Assembly: GCA_916613615.1 (NCBI GenBank)
Contig: OU744732.1
Location: 57,682,727 to 57,746,726, forward strand
Direction of reading: 5' to 3'
DNA: 64,000 nt
Source of the DNA: Steromphala cineraria
Taxonomy: Eukaryota; Mollusca; Gastropoda; Trochida; Trochidae
In this document: positions 50,951 to 63,272 of the stretch, in pieces
Numbering within the stretch: the stretch's first letter is position 1
Layout of the letters: each line of letters begins with the position of its first letter
Program-made: the position numbers and the translations under genes
Notes under the pieces: model-generated
Databases searched by the model: none
The model's input: the letters and a program-made list of their open reading frames with translations, nothing else
Told to the model about the DNA's origin: nothing

Positions 50951-53059
50951 TAACGGGTGTGGACCGAATACTGTGGGAATAGAACACCCGATTCAAGATG
51001 AAAATTTGAATTCACACCCATGACCGTCTCCACGAAATGTTTAGTTAATATCTGTCTTATATTCGCCGATTGACTTCTAAACATTCCCTTTGAGATGGAC
51101 GGTCTGTTGTCGTGGAAAAAAGCTCAAGAAAATTCCTTGACTGAAAAAGTAGATTGCAATTCCATTGAAGATTGACAATATTGCGACGAGTGCTTTTTCA
51201 AGAGGGTTGCCTTCAACAGGGGGGTCGTTTTAGTCCTTATCATGAAAGGATAAGTACAATAGATACCTTTTTCCCTGGTCATGGGCAATCTACCAGTAAG
51301 TATCTTGAATTTCATTCATAATATTATATATTTGTCGATTCAAACCGCACCTGAGTCTACTTGATATCTCTTGGTACATACAAATCAATTTACGATTTAT
51401 TTTGTCAAATTCCACGGATTCCCTGCTTAGAAATTCAATTTCCATCAACACGCCTTGAACGTTTTTTAAGTATACTTGGTACATTACATCCTTGCTTTTC
51501 AATTGTTAAGATTTACAAATACCTTGAATAGGGTTAAAAAGTGGAAAGGTTATGTACTTAATTCATAGGTAACTTTGCGGTGTCAATGATGTTTTTTTGT
51601 GCAAATTGACAACCAATTATAAATTAAACTATATTCTTTGAAATACAACTCCGAAATGCGACACCCTTTATGGTTGTAATCCTCACATGAATACAACATC
51701 GTTGTATATAAACTTGGCGATTAATTCGAGAATAACTGCGTTTTGAATGTAAACATACCCTTTTTAAAGTTGTTTACTAAGTAAACATGCTAGTTGGATA
51801 ATGGCTAAGATAAATGTTATGCTATGAGATCATTTTTAATCGTTCGAATATAAATATATGAATATTCCATATTAAAAGTAACGTTTTCTTAAGATGGGGT
51901 AGTCGTTTAATTGCATCAAACTAATGTAGGTGTCGTTACCACTTTTTCTATTTCCCCCACATGGTTTAATTGATAAAACGTGTCTACATTTGTTAAACAT
52001 TATCAAGAACATAACCATATAAACTATGGGGCAAAAGAAACCATACCATATAAAATGCATGATAGATTTAGCCACGAGTGATAGTTACGGCTGAAACAGG
52101 GTATTATCGTGTCTTCAAAGACCTTTGAAAAACAATCCTTTCAAAACGCGTCGTTTAAATATTTCCTTAACTATACGAGATTTGGTAGTGAAAATGACAC
52201 TGTTGCTTGTTTTGTAACTAACTTACAAACAATATGCGGAAACAAATTAATATCTATCGAGGTTACTAGTATAGATAACGTATTAAATTTATGGAATTTA
52301 TACATTTCATATCTTTTTATTCCAATTCCAAAGATTATGTCCAAAAATAACATTAAAAACGTCTTAGGACTCTTAGTGTATTTAACCAGTCATACAATTA
52401 AAATTATCATACTTTGATGTTTGAAATTGTGAGTAATTCTTCACAACGTATGTACCGATCACAAAAGTTCGTAATCGAATTTTTCACGACAGGATTTTGT
52501 TTTATACTCTTTGGAAAAGTTATCGTTTCTGTTACCCATGAGTGTACCTTGCGTCGTGTGCTTATCATGGCCATAATATATTTTTGTTTTTAAAATGACT
52601 TCTTGTTATATATTACCAAAATGCATAGATTAATGATTCAAATTTACAACATATTTAACTAAACTTACTGAACTTAAAGTATACGTCAGCGTTTTGCCCT
52701 CTGCGACGGCCCAACAAAGAAGGTGTTAATGGAATTTTAGAAAAACTGACAACCAACATGAACTGTTAACAGTTATATCTAATTGACACTCAGCACTCTT
52801 TGCGCACGTGTCAAAGGCTAAACAGACCCCTCCCCGACCTTAGAACACTATTCATGGCAGTGTTAATTGACACGGGGTGTCCTCAGAGTGTCTTTACAGT
52901 TTGTTGCTAAAAGTAATGCAGAATGTATAATTCTAAATATAAAGTACATCCAGGGTGAAGAGATTGTCCTTCTTCTATTCGATTACCCTTCGTTTGTTAA
53001 AGATGTGTACATTATCAGATATGAGGTTTGGGTCCGGGGGGGGGGGGGGGGTTGTGGCA
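50951..53059. other. Non-coding DNA with a 16-base G run
   Basis: ORFs here (up to 102 codons near 52109-52417) show no recognised domain and overlap frames on the other strand. A run of 16 G lies at 53036-53051, followed by further G-rich sequence. Confidence 0.4.
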
Positions 53060-53190
53060 GGGGGATCGGTGGTCGGTGGTCGGGTGGATAACATTTTGGT
53101 GCAGACAGTGCTTGTGAATGTGAGTTCGAACCAGACGACTCGTCCAGGGAATGTACGATTTTTAATATTGTACAAAGTATGATCCCAAAT
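53060..53190 (+). repeat. tRNA-derived SINE copy
   Basis: A B-box GTTCGAACC lies at 53124-53132, and the tail ends in GATCCCAAAT (53181-53190) as in the copy at 329-455. Confidence 0.55.
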
Positions 53191-53578
53191 TTACAGTTTC
53201 ACATGTGTAATCCTTTAATTTCCACGTAGGCCTACTGCTAAAGGCCCAAAAGATAAAAATGTGATATTTTTTTGCAACTTCTGCGTAGAGATACGAATAC
53301 GATATTTGAGATTTCCTACTAAGAAATAAAGGGACATAGAGTATGTTTGAGGAGTCGACTTTGTTGTACCTTGTAATGCATGTAAAATTTCGATTTTTGA
53401 ATCATCAAATGAAGCACTTTCTCGATTAACATTCCAAAACAAATAGTTTTCCTCTTTCCTCTTGATTAACATGTAAGTAAGGTGAGTTGATTTCATCTTA
53501 ATCAAATAAAATCAATGAAAATATGATATTTCGACATGTCAAGCAAAATGAAATTTCCTGAAAACTCTGTCAGGAAAA

Positions 53579-53676
53579 GCGAGGGTTTGGAGGTAATGAG
53601 TGAGTAGAAAGTTAGAGTCTCCTGCGTGCAAAACCTCCGACACCGCAAAGCTATTGTCTGAGTCACCGACCCTCGC
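53579..53676. mobile_element. Possible 98-bp MITE with short inverted ends
   Basis: GCGAGGGT at the left and ACCCTCGC at the right, with a second nested pair (GGAGGT and ACCTCC). No clear target duplication. Confidence 0.3.
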
Positions 53677-54393
53677 CTTATTAAACAGAGAGTTTTAACA
53701 TTAGAGGGCGAAGAGCATTTGCCGGGACGTGCAAAGTGACCACAATGTAAATATAGTCTGAGGGAGGTGCCTTTGTGTTAGAGGTTGGGTGACTCTTGTT
53801 TGAAGAATGCCAAGGCTATGGTTTCAAGTAGATACACCAGATTCAATTGTACACGGAAAAACTTTGTGAATGCGTTTATGACTTCAATGTATCCATTTGA
53901 TAAACTCGTGTATGAACTTGAGTACATTTACATAAACTATCCAAAATGTTAACACAGGTGCAATGTAATTATTAAGTTCATGTAAATCTTTCGTTTGTGA
54001 TGTTTTACGATTTCGTTGACTTTTCTTAAAAATATGATTAAACACGTGTGCTTTTCCTGTTTGATACATTGCTACAAAGACAGACTTTTACTAAAATGAC
54101 ACAGAATGTCTTTGATAAATATTTATTTGAATTTAAATTGTTTAAGTTTAAATCAACTCACTTTACCCGAAAACACATCTCAAAATGAGAACAAGACGTA
54201 CGATCTGATATTAAAGCCGAAAATCTTTGTTACAAATACCTATTGACAATGAAATATTTGTTTTATTACCAAAATCTTGGACGACTTACAGACGAACACA
54301 ACGATTACCATCATGTCAGATGCATTATAAGTTTTGTTGGATAAGTCATTGTAAACTGAATGTGACAATTTAATTGCATTTGACAACCATTAC
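53677..54393. other. Non-coding DNA, nothing recognised
   Basis: No coding or repeat structure recognised. Confidence 0.4.
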
Positions 54394-54725
54394 TTAAAGG
54401 GGCAGTAGCACGTTTTTTATAATTTTGTATTTTAATATTTTCACTGATAAGTGTAAGTTAATTCTAAATGTATTATTTTGACAGTGTCAAAAATCTTATT
54501 ACACAAGCCAATTATCCATAGTCAGAGGATAAAGTATGAAGATTATCATAAAATTCATTGGCGGCCACTTTATGTGAACACCTTTAATTTATTTTGTGTA
54601 AGAAAAAGAAATCGCAAGGGTAAACTTTACGTTATATATTATATTTGATTTATTACTGCTCCATTTAGTTTAAATACATTGTCTTTCAAATGGAACCATT
54701 AATTTTCATTTTCCCAACATCACCA
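54394..54725 (-). mobile_element. TTAA MITE, copy 5 (one end missing)
   Basis: TTAA lies at 54394-54397, followed by AGGGGCAGTAGCACG. It is collinear with copies 3 and 4 until the AACATCACC region, after which the second inverted end is absent. Confidence 0.75.
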
Positions 54726-56518
54726 ACATCATTCAAATAATCAATTCCTATAAACATTATCTTTTGTGTATCTTCATGATCAATAAAGTTATATCAATTT
54801 TATTATATAAAAAGATTTAAAATTTCATAATACCTTGGTTCGTATGAACACTTCGTCCTGGTTTGATAAAATATTATCTTGTTTTGTTAATCAAGTATTA
54901 ACATACACTTATTAAACAAATTAGAGATTATCAAAATCTAAATATCAAAAAGAATGTTCCGTTATGTTGACAAGACAATGGAAATTATGAGTTAGAAAAA
55001 TTACAATTAGTATTCGTACTTTAAGTTTGAGCCTGTGCGCTTTTCAACCTTGTCAATGTTTATATCTATTAAGCACTTCGCTCAGAGAATTAAAGACTCA
55101 AAATATTTTCTCTATTTTACACGATCATTAAGATTAAATTTCTACGCATCTGTGAAAACACCTTTTGAATTAGAATTATATTTGTTGTCTATTTGCAATT
55201 AAAATTTAGGAAATTGTTTAACACTTTCAAAGTAGGTAAATTAAAGATACTAAAAAATATCGGGAGAAGAAAATGATAAACCGAGAGAGTTAAGTATTCG
55301 ACATTTATGCCACTATGTTTAAAAGGATTAATTACATTTATGGTCTTAATGCATAACAATATAAGAATGAAATACATTCTTAATATTGAATGTAGAATAT
55401 ATCTCTAATTTCTCTTAAGCAAAACGAAAATGGAATTCGTTTTAATAGGTATGCAAACCATGACAAAGAAGCCTTATATTACGCTTTTCACTACTTAAAC
55501 CATATATTTGAATTTCATTAACCTACAGAATATTGCGCTGTTTCACTAGTTAGCTTCAAACATGTAAACTTTATATATTATTGTGCATATGGGCTTAGTG
55601 ATCTTTATACTGAATAAAATTCTTCTTCTATTCAAAATCAAAATGTTTGTTTTTGTTGCACGTGTTGGTGTTATCATACAATTGACATCATTGACACTTT
55701 GATAACATGAAGATAGATTGTTGTTGCATGTTTCCCCATTATCACACGGTTCATGCGGCGCGGGAGCTCCTTAGCGGGTGGAGATGTTCATAACTAATAA
55801 ACAGAGTTATCTGCCCTTGACATTCATGTTATTCTCTATCTGGTGTAAGTAGGGGAACGTGCAGTAATGGACGTCTAATTGCCATAGTCTCCTGTGGTTT
55901 GGATGACTTGCTTTCGTCTTACATCGCAGATGTTCTACACAGGCGTTTGACGCCGAAATATCACATTAAAGAAGAAGTAGCACCTTATATCTGGAAATCG
56001 TTTTTTGTTGATTTTTCCACAACAAATATTAGTTGATGATATATACTTATATTTGAAGGGTTAAACATCTGTTTATTCAATCCGATAATGCGCAGTTTAA
56101 GAACAAATAATCGAGAATCACGCAAATACCAGAAAGCCTTTTATTCATTTGAGGTAGGGGAATGACTTCCCGTTGCTTTACAGATCATTGTATGTTCATT
56201 TTAAAATTGTTTATGTTTTTATATTTAAACTTTTATCGTGGAGTTGGTAACATTCACTTACGTTTGTGTGAGATCATGTTTTGTATCGAAACAATGTGAT
56301 ATTGTCCCTTTGGCACATTTTACACGAAAAGCTTAAGGAGCCATGAACTTGATTGCAGATTTCATTTATATTTCCATTTCTTACCATTTTAAAGTTTAAG
56401 ACAATTAGAAACGAACATGAAATGAAAGATTGCAATTAAGGTCTCTAGACATCGTCGAGCTGGTAAAATAAATCACAAAATCCATTCTCTCACCAAAGAG
56501 GCAGATCAAGTCATGGCA
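54726..56518. other. Non-coding DNA, nothing recognised
   Basis: Only short ORFs without motifs. Confidence 0.4.
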
Positions 56519-56791
56519 TGTTAATCGAGCCTCTGTTCTTATTACCCGAGGTTGTGGGATAGAATGGGTGACGTCAGATTAGATGCAATCAAAGTTAGTT
56601 GTGCTATCAGCGACGCTGTTCTAAAATAGTCATTTCGGCAATTGCATCATGGCAAAGGCATTGTGAGATTAACCACCCGTCCATGCGAGAAGCTAAACGA
56701 AATCAAATGGATTGTGGTTCAATTGTTTTCCGCCAGGGAAACTACCTGAACCCATGAATTTGGCCTGATAAGAACAGAGGCTCGATCAACA
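56519..56791. mobile_element. 273-bp MITE with 24-bp inverted ends
   Basis: Ends at 56519-56542 and 56768-56791 are inverted copies with one mismatch (core ATCGAGCCTCTGTTCTTAT). The interior has no ORF and is less AT-rich than its surroundings. No relative lies in this window. Confidence 0.6.
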
Positions 56792-57029
56792 TTTCATAAC
56801 TTTATCACCTCCGATGAGGGAGAATGCAAAAAAATCATATAAATTAGAGATTTGTTTCTACATCTTCTAGCCATTTTTGTTTACTTTGATCTTCAGTCTT
56901 TGATTGGGCAATTACAATTCATCTGAATCATTAAGATTCATACGTGAAATGTCTTTACGTGATAGGAAATGCTTTTTTAAAATTTCGTCTTTTTTAGGAA
57001 TAACATATGATCAATGACAAAATGACAAT

Positions 57030-57300
57030 GCCCCCCTGTTAGTATATCAAATTAACATGTCTCCTTATCCTGTCTTAACGTGATAGGAAAATTGAGGTGG
57101 ACTAGAAAAAAATCAAATCCTGTTGTATATCACATAAGCATTTAATCGTAGTTTGTCCTACATGATGTGAAACTAGGTTGGATTAATGATGAATTAGAAA
57201 TCTCACTCCCTGTTGTATATCAAATGAACATTTCACTCGTGTACTTTGTCATTACATGATAAGAAAATTGTAGTGGATTAGAAATTCCACTACCTTTAGT
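57030..57300 (+). repeat. Diverged tandem units of about 90 bp
   Basis: Three units share CCTGTTRTATATCA, a GATRWGAAA-like motif and a GTGGATTAGAAA or GTGGACTAGAAA motif. Confidence 0.5.
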
Positions 57301-57538
57301 GTCACGTTTTCTTGTTGTGGATTTGAATAAGCTTTAAATGATAGATTGTGAAACGGGGAAATGTGCTTAATCTACTGACAGTAATGAAACCGGCTCGAGA
57401 CGATAACCCTGCCGACTTCCAATTGTTAAATGATATTGCATGTAATTCAATAGCCCATACCTAATTATTTGAGTTTGTCACTTTCAAGTTATATTGCAAT
57501 ATCTACTGTATGTAATTCCAGTCGTGTACTTACTATCT

Positions 57539-57902
57539 TTAAAGGGGCAGTAGCACGTCTTTCGGGGGAATATAAGGTGATGTTCCGAAAATGATAATAA
57601 ATGGTTCCAAAGGAAGGATAATGTAATGAAACTAAATGAAGCAGAAATAAATCAAATATATAATGTGAAGTTTAGACATGAGATTCCTTTTCTTAAACAA
57701 AATGAATTAAAGGTGTTCACGCAAAAATGTCCGCAAATGGACATTATGTGAATCTTTGTAATTTGTTCTCTGACTATGGATGATTGGCTTTTGTAATGAG
57801 ATTTTTGACACTTTCAAAATAATACATTCAGCATTAACATACAAATATCAGTGAAAAAAGGAAAATATAAATTTTCCAAATAACGTGCTACTGCCCCTTT
57901 AA
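57539..57902 (+). mobile_element. TTAA MITE, copy 6 (full length)
   Basis: TTAA lies at 57539-57542 and 57899-57902. The termini are AGGGGCAGTAGCACG and CGTGCTACTGCCCCT, a perfect inverted pair. This is the best-preserved copy and defines the family ends. Confidence 0.9.
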
Positions 57903-59554
57903 AACTAATTTGTCACTTTCAAACTTTTTAATATTTTGAAATGTACAAAGTTGTTAACGTGTCACTTACTTCTTCATAATACTTAGTGTAATCTGTACCA
58001 CCTAAGCAGAATTTGAAATACATAACAAATTACAAACGTTAAAGCATTGTGTTTTATTCTTATTAAAATCATCAGGGAATGTAAATAAATGATCCGATAA
58101 GTAACCAAAAATCTTAAGAAAGAACTTTATCAAGAGAAGTTTGTTGTCAACATATAGAAACAGTATACCAATTCTGAACGTTAAAGTCGAAATACTTTCA
58201 AAGTGCACGGAGTTCAGTGTTACGTTAAACACTTTCAATTCAATTTCAATTTGTCAGAGATAAGGACATTATCATCAATTGAAACTTCTACCTGCCTGTT
58301 TGAAATATGAAACCGCATCCTAGAACTTCAAAACATATCTGAACAGTTTTAATTAAAAACGTCAGCATAACAGCTATGCGAAGAATAATGTTAATTATTT
58401 TTCGATTACGCTGTTACCTAGTATGACAACATTATTACAAAGAATACATGCAAAGGCGCTTTGCCATGATCCCATAATTGAAATGGTGGCGTATATAACG
58501 CCTAGCAATGGATCATGTGTTTATAGATTCATATAACGGCACTGGCCAGAAGCTTACAGCAAAGCCTATAATGATATGTCACCAGTTAGAAGATGGATAA
58601 GCCAAACTGACGTGGGCCTATATTCTATATCACGTTCAACCGAGCGTATAACGATTTTTCTGCTCCAGTGAATTCAGTTATTTAGAACGATTTCATGAAA
58701 CGATTTGGCTACCATACTTGTAAAATAAGGTAGAAAACGACTCGCTAGTGTTGGGAAAAGTGAATATACATACGCTTGAGTAAAATGTTCTTCACTTATA
58801 TTAAATTGTATATATTAACTAATTTAGTACATGATCGTGGTGACCGACCTATTTGCACCAACTAAACTTAGATTCATGTATAATAAAGCGAGTTTTATTT
58901 ATTTGGACTACATTTCTGTATACAGGTATTAAAATACAGTTAGGTTATAATTTGTTTAATTCACTTTTCATAGAAAAATCAACTTTATTTTAGAAATACA
59001 CATCTCAATATTTATCATTTACTTAATGGATACCTAGAAAATAAAGACAACTATGTTGAATAGAATGTAATGATGATATATCATCTGAAAACAAATTTTT
59101 AGAATTTGATTATCGCAAAATACCAAAAACGTGTGGGATATGAATATCTTCCCCCGGTGTCTTTAATCTAAGAAATGTACATCACATGGTGACCAACCAT
59201 TTTGTCCAATATTTATCCCTTTATACCTTAGGGTCACCCATGTCCGAATTTTGCCATGCCTTTTTCCAATTGACATGGTTGATTGTTATCGGCTTGTGTG
59301 AATTATAGAAACAAGTTGTCATGGTTTGCTTAGTGTGTTGATAATGTAATCTGTCTTCATATGGTGTTTAATGTCATAATAGTAATCAGGCGTTTCTATT
59401 CTTGTTGCAGCAGCCTTTTGATTGTGTACTCAATGGACAGTTGTTTTTACATATCTAGTATCTCTACTCGTGACCAAATACCTTTTCTATGCACTTTACG
59501 TTGATTAGACTGTTTATACAGTTTGTAGACTTTATGAATAAGGTAAATATGACA
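57903..59554. other. Non-coding DNA, nothing recognised
   Basis: No exon-like or repeat structure recognised. The 78-codon minus-strand ORF near 58.0-58.2 kb has no motif. Confidence 0.4.
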
Positions 59555-59650
59555 AAAGTATGACGTAGTATGTAAGTATGACGTGGTATGTATTCATGAC
59601 TTAGTATGTAAGTAGGTTGTGGTATGTAAGTAAAACGTTATAATGTAATT
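59555..59650 (+). repeat. Short minisatellite (about 18-20 bp unit)
   Basis: Imperfect repeats of AGTATGACGTAGTATGTA. Confidence 0.7.
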
Positions 59651-59908
59651 ATGACAAAAGAAGAATGACGTAGTACATGTACATGAGTATGATATAGCCA
59701 ATAGAAGACAACGAATGTACCGTAGGTTATGATACAAACTTGGAATATCTCAATATTAATTACGTTTACATATTTTGAATCTGTCAATGGAGCACATATT
59801 AAAAAATAACATAAATAGATACCTGGTCACAAAAAGAGAAATCAGTTTTACCCATGGGAAGACAATAGTTTAGTTATGCTGAAAAGATGATTGAACCATC
59901 TTGAACGT

Positions 59909-59974
59909 TTGCCTAGCTCAGTTGGTAGAGTGTCCGCTTGTTAGCCCGGGGTTCGAGTCCCTGTCGTGGCATAC
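59909..59974 (+). pseudogene. tRNA-like sequence (truncated tRNA or SINE head)
   Basis: An A-box TAGCTCAGTTGG at 59914-59925 and a B-box GGTTCGAGTCC at 59950-59960 are intact, and the T-arm can pair. The 3' half of the anticodon stem and the variable region are missing, and the acceptor stem does not close. It is therefore not a functional tRNA. Confidence 0.6.
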
Positions 59975-60054
59975 CAAAATAGTTTCAAGATTGGAGTTGT
60001 TTGACACTCTGCTTCTTGTCAGTATAAGAATACCCTATTGAGTGTACTTCATCA

Positions 60055-60837
60055 AAATTATCAATACCAAAGCAGAGTATCCGCATTTCGAAGTATCCAG
60101 ATAAACAAAATTAGTTTCAATCACATGATCAGAAATTTCTACAGCAAACATAATCAAAATGATTGTACATGTATGTATGCATGAAGAGTTGCTTTGCAAA
60201 AAGATTGCTCCTGTATACATGAAGTATATCATCAATAGAAAATGCTCATAAAGAAGCCCTCGGGTGTCCGCATTACGAAATGTCCTGATAAAAAAACTAA
60301 GTTTCAATCACAGGATCTAACATTTCAACGGCCAATATGTTTGTGTCTATGCATAAAGAGTTGCTTTGCAAATAGATTGCTCATGTATTCATAAAATGAT
60401 ATCTATGTTTTCAAAAGCTCATAAAGAAGCACTCTGATGTCCGCATTATGAAGTGTCCTGATAAACCAAAAAAAGTTTCAATCACACAATCACACTTTTT
60501 AACAGCAAACATAAACATGCTTGTACATGTATGTATGCATAAAAGGTTGCTTTGCAAAAAGATTGCTCACGTATGCATGAAGTATATAATTTTAGAAAAA
60601 GCTCATAAAGAAGCCCTCGGGTGTCCGCATTATGGAGTGTCCAGATAAACGAAATATGTGAAATTATTTAAACAGCAAACATGAACATGCTTGTATGTAT
60701 GCATAACAAGTTGCTTTGCAAAACGTTTTTTAATGTATGCAAAAGTATGTTTTTAGTAAAAGCTCATAAAGAAGCCCTCTGATGTCCGCATTACGATGTG
60801 TCCTGTTTATCAAAAATGTTTTCAATCAAGGAATCAG
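60055..60837 (+). repeat. Diverged tandem repeat of about 160-190 bp, five units
   Basis: GTCCGCATTA (or variant) recurs at about 60076, 60265, 60438, 60621 and 60782. It is followed each time by a TTTCAATCA-type motif where preserved, then GAGTTGCTTTGCAAA and CTCATAAAGAAGC. The last, truncated unit ends at the first CSL site upstream of the HES gene. Confidence 0.8.
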
Positions 60838-60840
60838 ATC

Positions 60841-61210
60841 TTCCCACGGTCACACCGCACCCCTCGCAAGGTATGCTCCTATATCCGCGTTCTTTTCCTC
60901 AGGTATTCCTCGGCCCGATGCTTCCAGGTGAGACAGGTAAATGTGCGTACCTGGCGGCGAGAAGGGGGCGTGGTTTTCCCACGATCACAAAACAGTTTGG
61001 TCGCGTGCCGACATTATCATATAAACACCTCTTGTCAAGTTGAGACATACTGCGGCAATTGACAATCAACCTCTGTAATGTTAGCCAATCGGATTACGTT
61101 CTGGCACGAGATGGGCGTGGTCAAGGCTGGATGATTGACAGAAATGTTGAAGGAGCTGCAATGTCACAGAGACCTAGATATATTTTACGTGTATTTTTTC
61201 AGCATGTTCC
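60841..61210 (+). promoter_or_regulatory. Upstream regulatory region of the HES gene
   Basis: Two TTCCCACG sites (60841-60848, 60976-60983) are the reverse complement of the high-affinity CSL/Su(H) site CGTGGGAA. A CAGGTG E-box lies at 60925-60930. CGCGTG (61002-61007, a Hairy-type class C site on the other strand) and CACGAG (61105-61110, an N-box) are HES binding types. GC/GT boxes lie at 60964-60973 and 61113-61120, a CCAAT box at 61085-61089 and a TATA-like TATATTTTA at 61179-61187. The stretch is richer in GC and CpG than its surroundings. Notch input with self-repression is inferred from known HES/E(spl) regulation. Confidence 0.6.
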
Positions 61211-61260
61211 TGTTTCTTGTGCAATTATACTCAATTTCGAGGAACAATTTCACATGAAAG

Positions 61261-63272
61261 ATGCACTCCGACAATGACCAGCCCTCTTCGAGTGACCAAC
61301 CCGACCGAAAGGTAAGGGTAGTGTTTTAATGAATGAGGTTATTATTTAAAACTTTTAATTGATAACATATTTATGAATACTGCATCTGCATGTTTGTATG
61401 AGATATATCTTATTCAAAGCGCAAAGCCGATGGTAAGCTATCATTTGAATTATGATTTTACCAACTAATAAACTTTGATGTCATAATTTCATGCTGTGAA
61501 TGCAGGATGATTATTTCAAGGGCTGGAAGTGGACATTTGTATGAATAAATGTCAGTGTACAAATGGAAATATAATTAATTATTACTAATTTTTTTAAGAT
61601 TATGCAGTGTAATATTTATACAACTATTTAAAACATAGTGTTATCTTCGCGCGCATGACGTCACAATGGCTTATGACGTTGTGTAGCTGTGACGTCACCA
61701 TGAAGGATCGTCACAATTCCAGCCCAATTTGGAAAATGTAAACCTCAGCACACCATCGTCTGTTACGTTTGTTTTATTTTGACGATCTATAATCAAAATA
61801 CCTGCCATTTTGTAGAATTTATAAAGTCGTCAATCATTTTGTTTCGAACTCGCTTCCGCTTGTATTATGATATTTTATTCATTCGTTCAATTAAATAAGT
61901 ATGAGATAAGTGAATTTAATGAATATTAAATCTGCATGTTCTAAATGCAGAATAATTATTTCAGAGCTCCAAGCCATTGATGGAAAAGCGTCGTCGTGCA
62001 AGAATAAATTCGAGTTTAGCGGAACTAAAAACTCTTCTTATGGATGTTATCAGAAGAGAGGTATTGTATGAATTATCTAAATGTTATGGAGATTTAATAT
62101 GTAAAGATAATGTGTCTGACATCCAACATGTTAAGACATACTATACGCTTTATTCAGTATAACAATGTAATTTTGATGTTAATTTGACGGATATTTATGT
62201 GCTCTTAAATGGTACATGATGTCAACTGTAGGCATTATTGTTTATGGTTTATGGTTCATACGTTACATTTTTAAGTTGAATTTAATGGACAATTTATATT
62301 GGACTACATGTAAGTTCTTAATATATAATCTTTAATAAAACTTGCAATATATACTCTACTGTTTACATAAGTATCAAGTATAGACTTTCGTAGAGGTTTT
62401 TTGTATTAGTACATGTTTTATTCAATGTGAGCCAGGGGCTCGGCAACTTTGTCTGCAGTAGAGAACTGTTCTATACGCAGTCAGGTTTGGGTGCAATGCT
62501 ACACTGAATTTCAGTGCAGTACCACCCATGGTTGCTAGTTCCAGCCGATGCTCGCAGGTTTCACCGCAATACATAGCCCCAATAGTGTTGCGGGCTTTCT
62601 CCCTGCAATAATACTAGCAGCCGCGATATTAGTGAAATACTGAAAGCGGCGATAAACCCCAGATCTTCTCACCTCACGAAAAAGCTCAATCTGCACCAGA
62701 GTTTAGTGTAAGAGGATATGAGTTATAGGTACCCTTGAGGAAAGTGAATTGAATAGAGATGGTCGAACTATTAGGAAAAGTACAAACTTTACCTCATTAG
62801 CCACCTGTTCCCGGCTACACTTATCATCGGATATGTATACATCACTACCAATGAAACCAAGGAGGTAATACCATTTCATAGATAGTTTGGATTGATCATT
62901 TTCAATAAAAAATGTAATATGTATTTTCCTTTGATGAGAAAACAGTTGGGACAGTCTCCCTGCAATAATACTAGCAGCCGCGATATAAGTGAAATACTCT
63001 TAAAAGCAGGCAAAAATCCCACATCACCTCACCTCACCCATTCAATGTGACAACAATGACGCCATTTCTATATGATAAGGACATATTGTATATATTGATT
63101 ATTTCGGTTATTTGTCTGCATTCAGTCGATAGCAAAGTTTATCGTGTTATAAGTCACGTGTGTAAGTTGTGAGTACAGATTTGTGTGTAATGTTATCAGG
63201 GGGCGTGTCACAGCAAGATGGAGAAGGCGGACATTCTCGAGATGACCGTCCGACACCTGAGACAGATTACAG
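61261..63272 (+). CDS. hes: HES/Hairy-family bHLH transcription repressor (exons 1-3, 3' end outside window)
   Basis: Exons 61261-61311, 61965-62060 and 63200-63272 join in frame through GT-AG introns. The start is fixed by an in-frame TGA at 61255-61257. Exon 1 gives 17 residues ending RK. Exon 2 is exactly 96 bp, as I recall for vertebrate HES1, and gives [15 protein letters not shown] with the HES-specific proline in the basic region, then helix 1 ([12 protein letters not shown]). Exon 3 gives [19 protein letters not shown], the loop and helix 2. Exon 3 ends one base into a codon at a GTGAGC donor. The Orange domain and WRPW tail must lie beyond 64000. HES proteins are nuclear DNA-binding repressors, usually Notch targets that recruit Groucho. 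The basic region excludes HEY (glycine there). The exact orthologue (HES1/HES4 or hairy-like) cannot be fixed from this part. Confidence 0.93.
61656..61697 (+). promoter_or_regulatory. Pair of CRE sites in HES intron 1
   Basis: Perfect TGACGTCA palindromes lie at 61656-61663 and 61690-61697, with a half site TGACGTT between them (61674-61680). The spacing is 34 bp. Candidate CREB/ATF binding cluster. Confidence 0.5.
62505..63050 (+). repeat. Dispersed SINE-like repeat, copy 2, in HES intron 2
   Basis: It is collinear with 50505-50950 up to about 62955. A third partial unit (CTCCCTGCAATAATACTAGC and following) follows at 62957-63050, ending in CACCTCACCTCACC. Confidence 0.65.

Noticed and set aside
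59909..59974. Functional tRNA gene
   Set aside because: A and B boxes are good, but the anticodon stem 3' strand and variable region are missing and the acceptor stem does not pair.
60796..61062. Overlapping 81- and 88-codon ORFs upstream of HES
   Set aside because: They lie in the GC-richer promoter region, in two competing frames, without domains. The chance of open frames rises there because stop codons are AT-rich.
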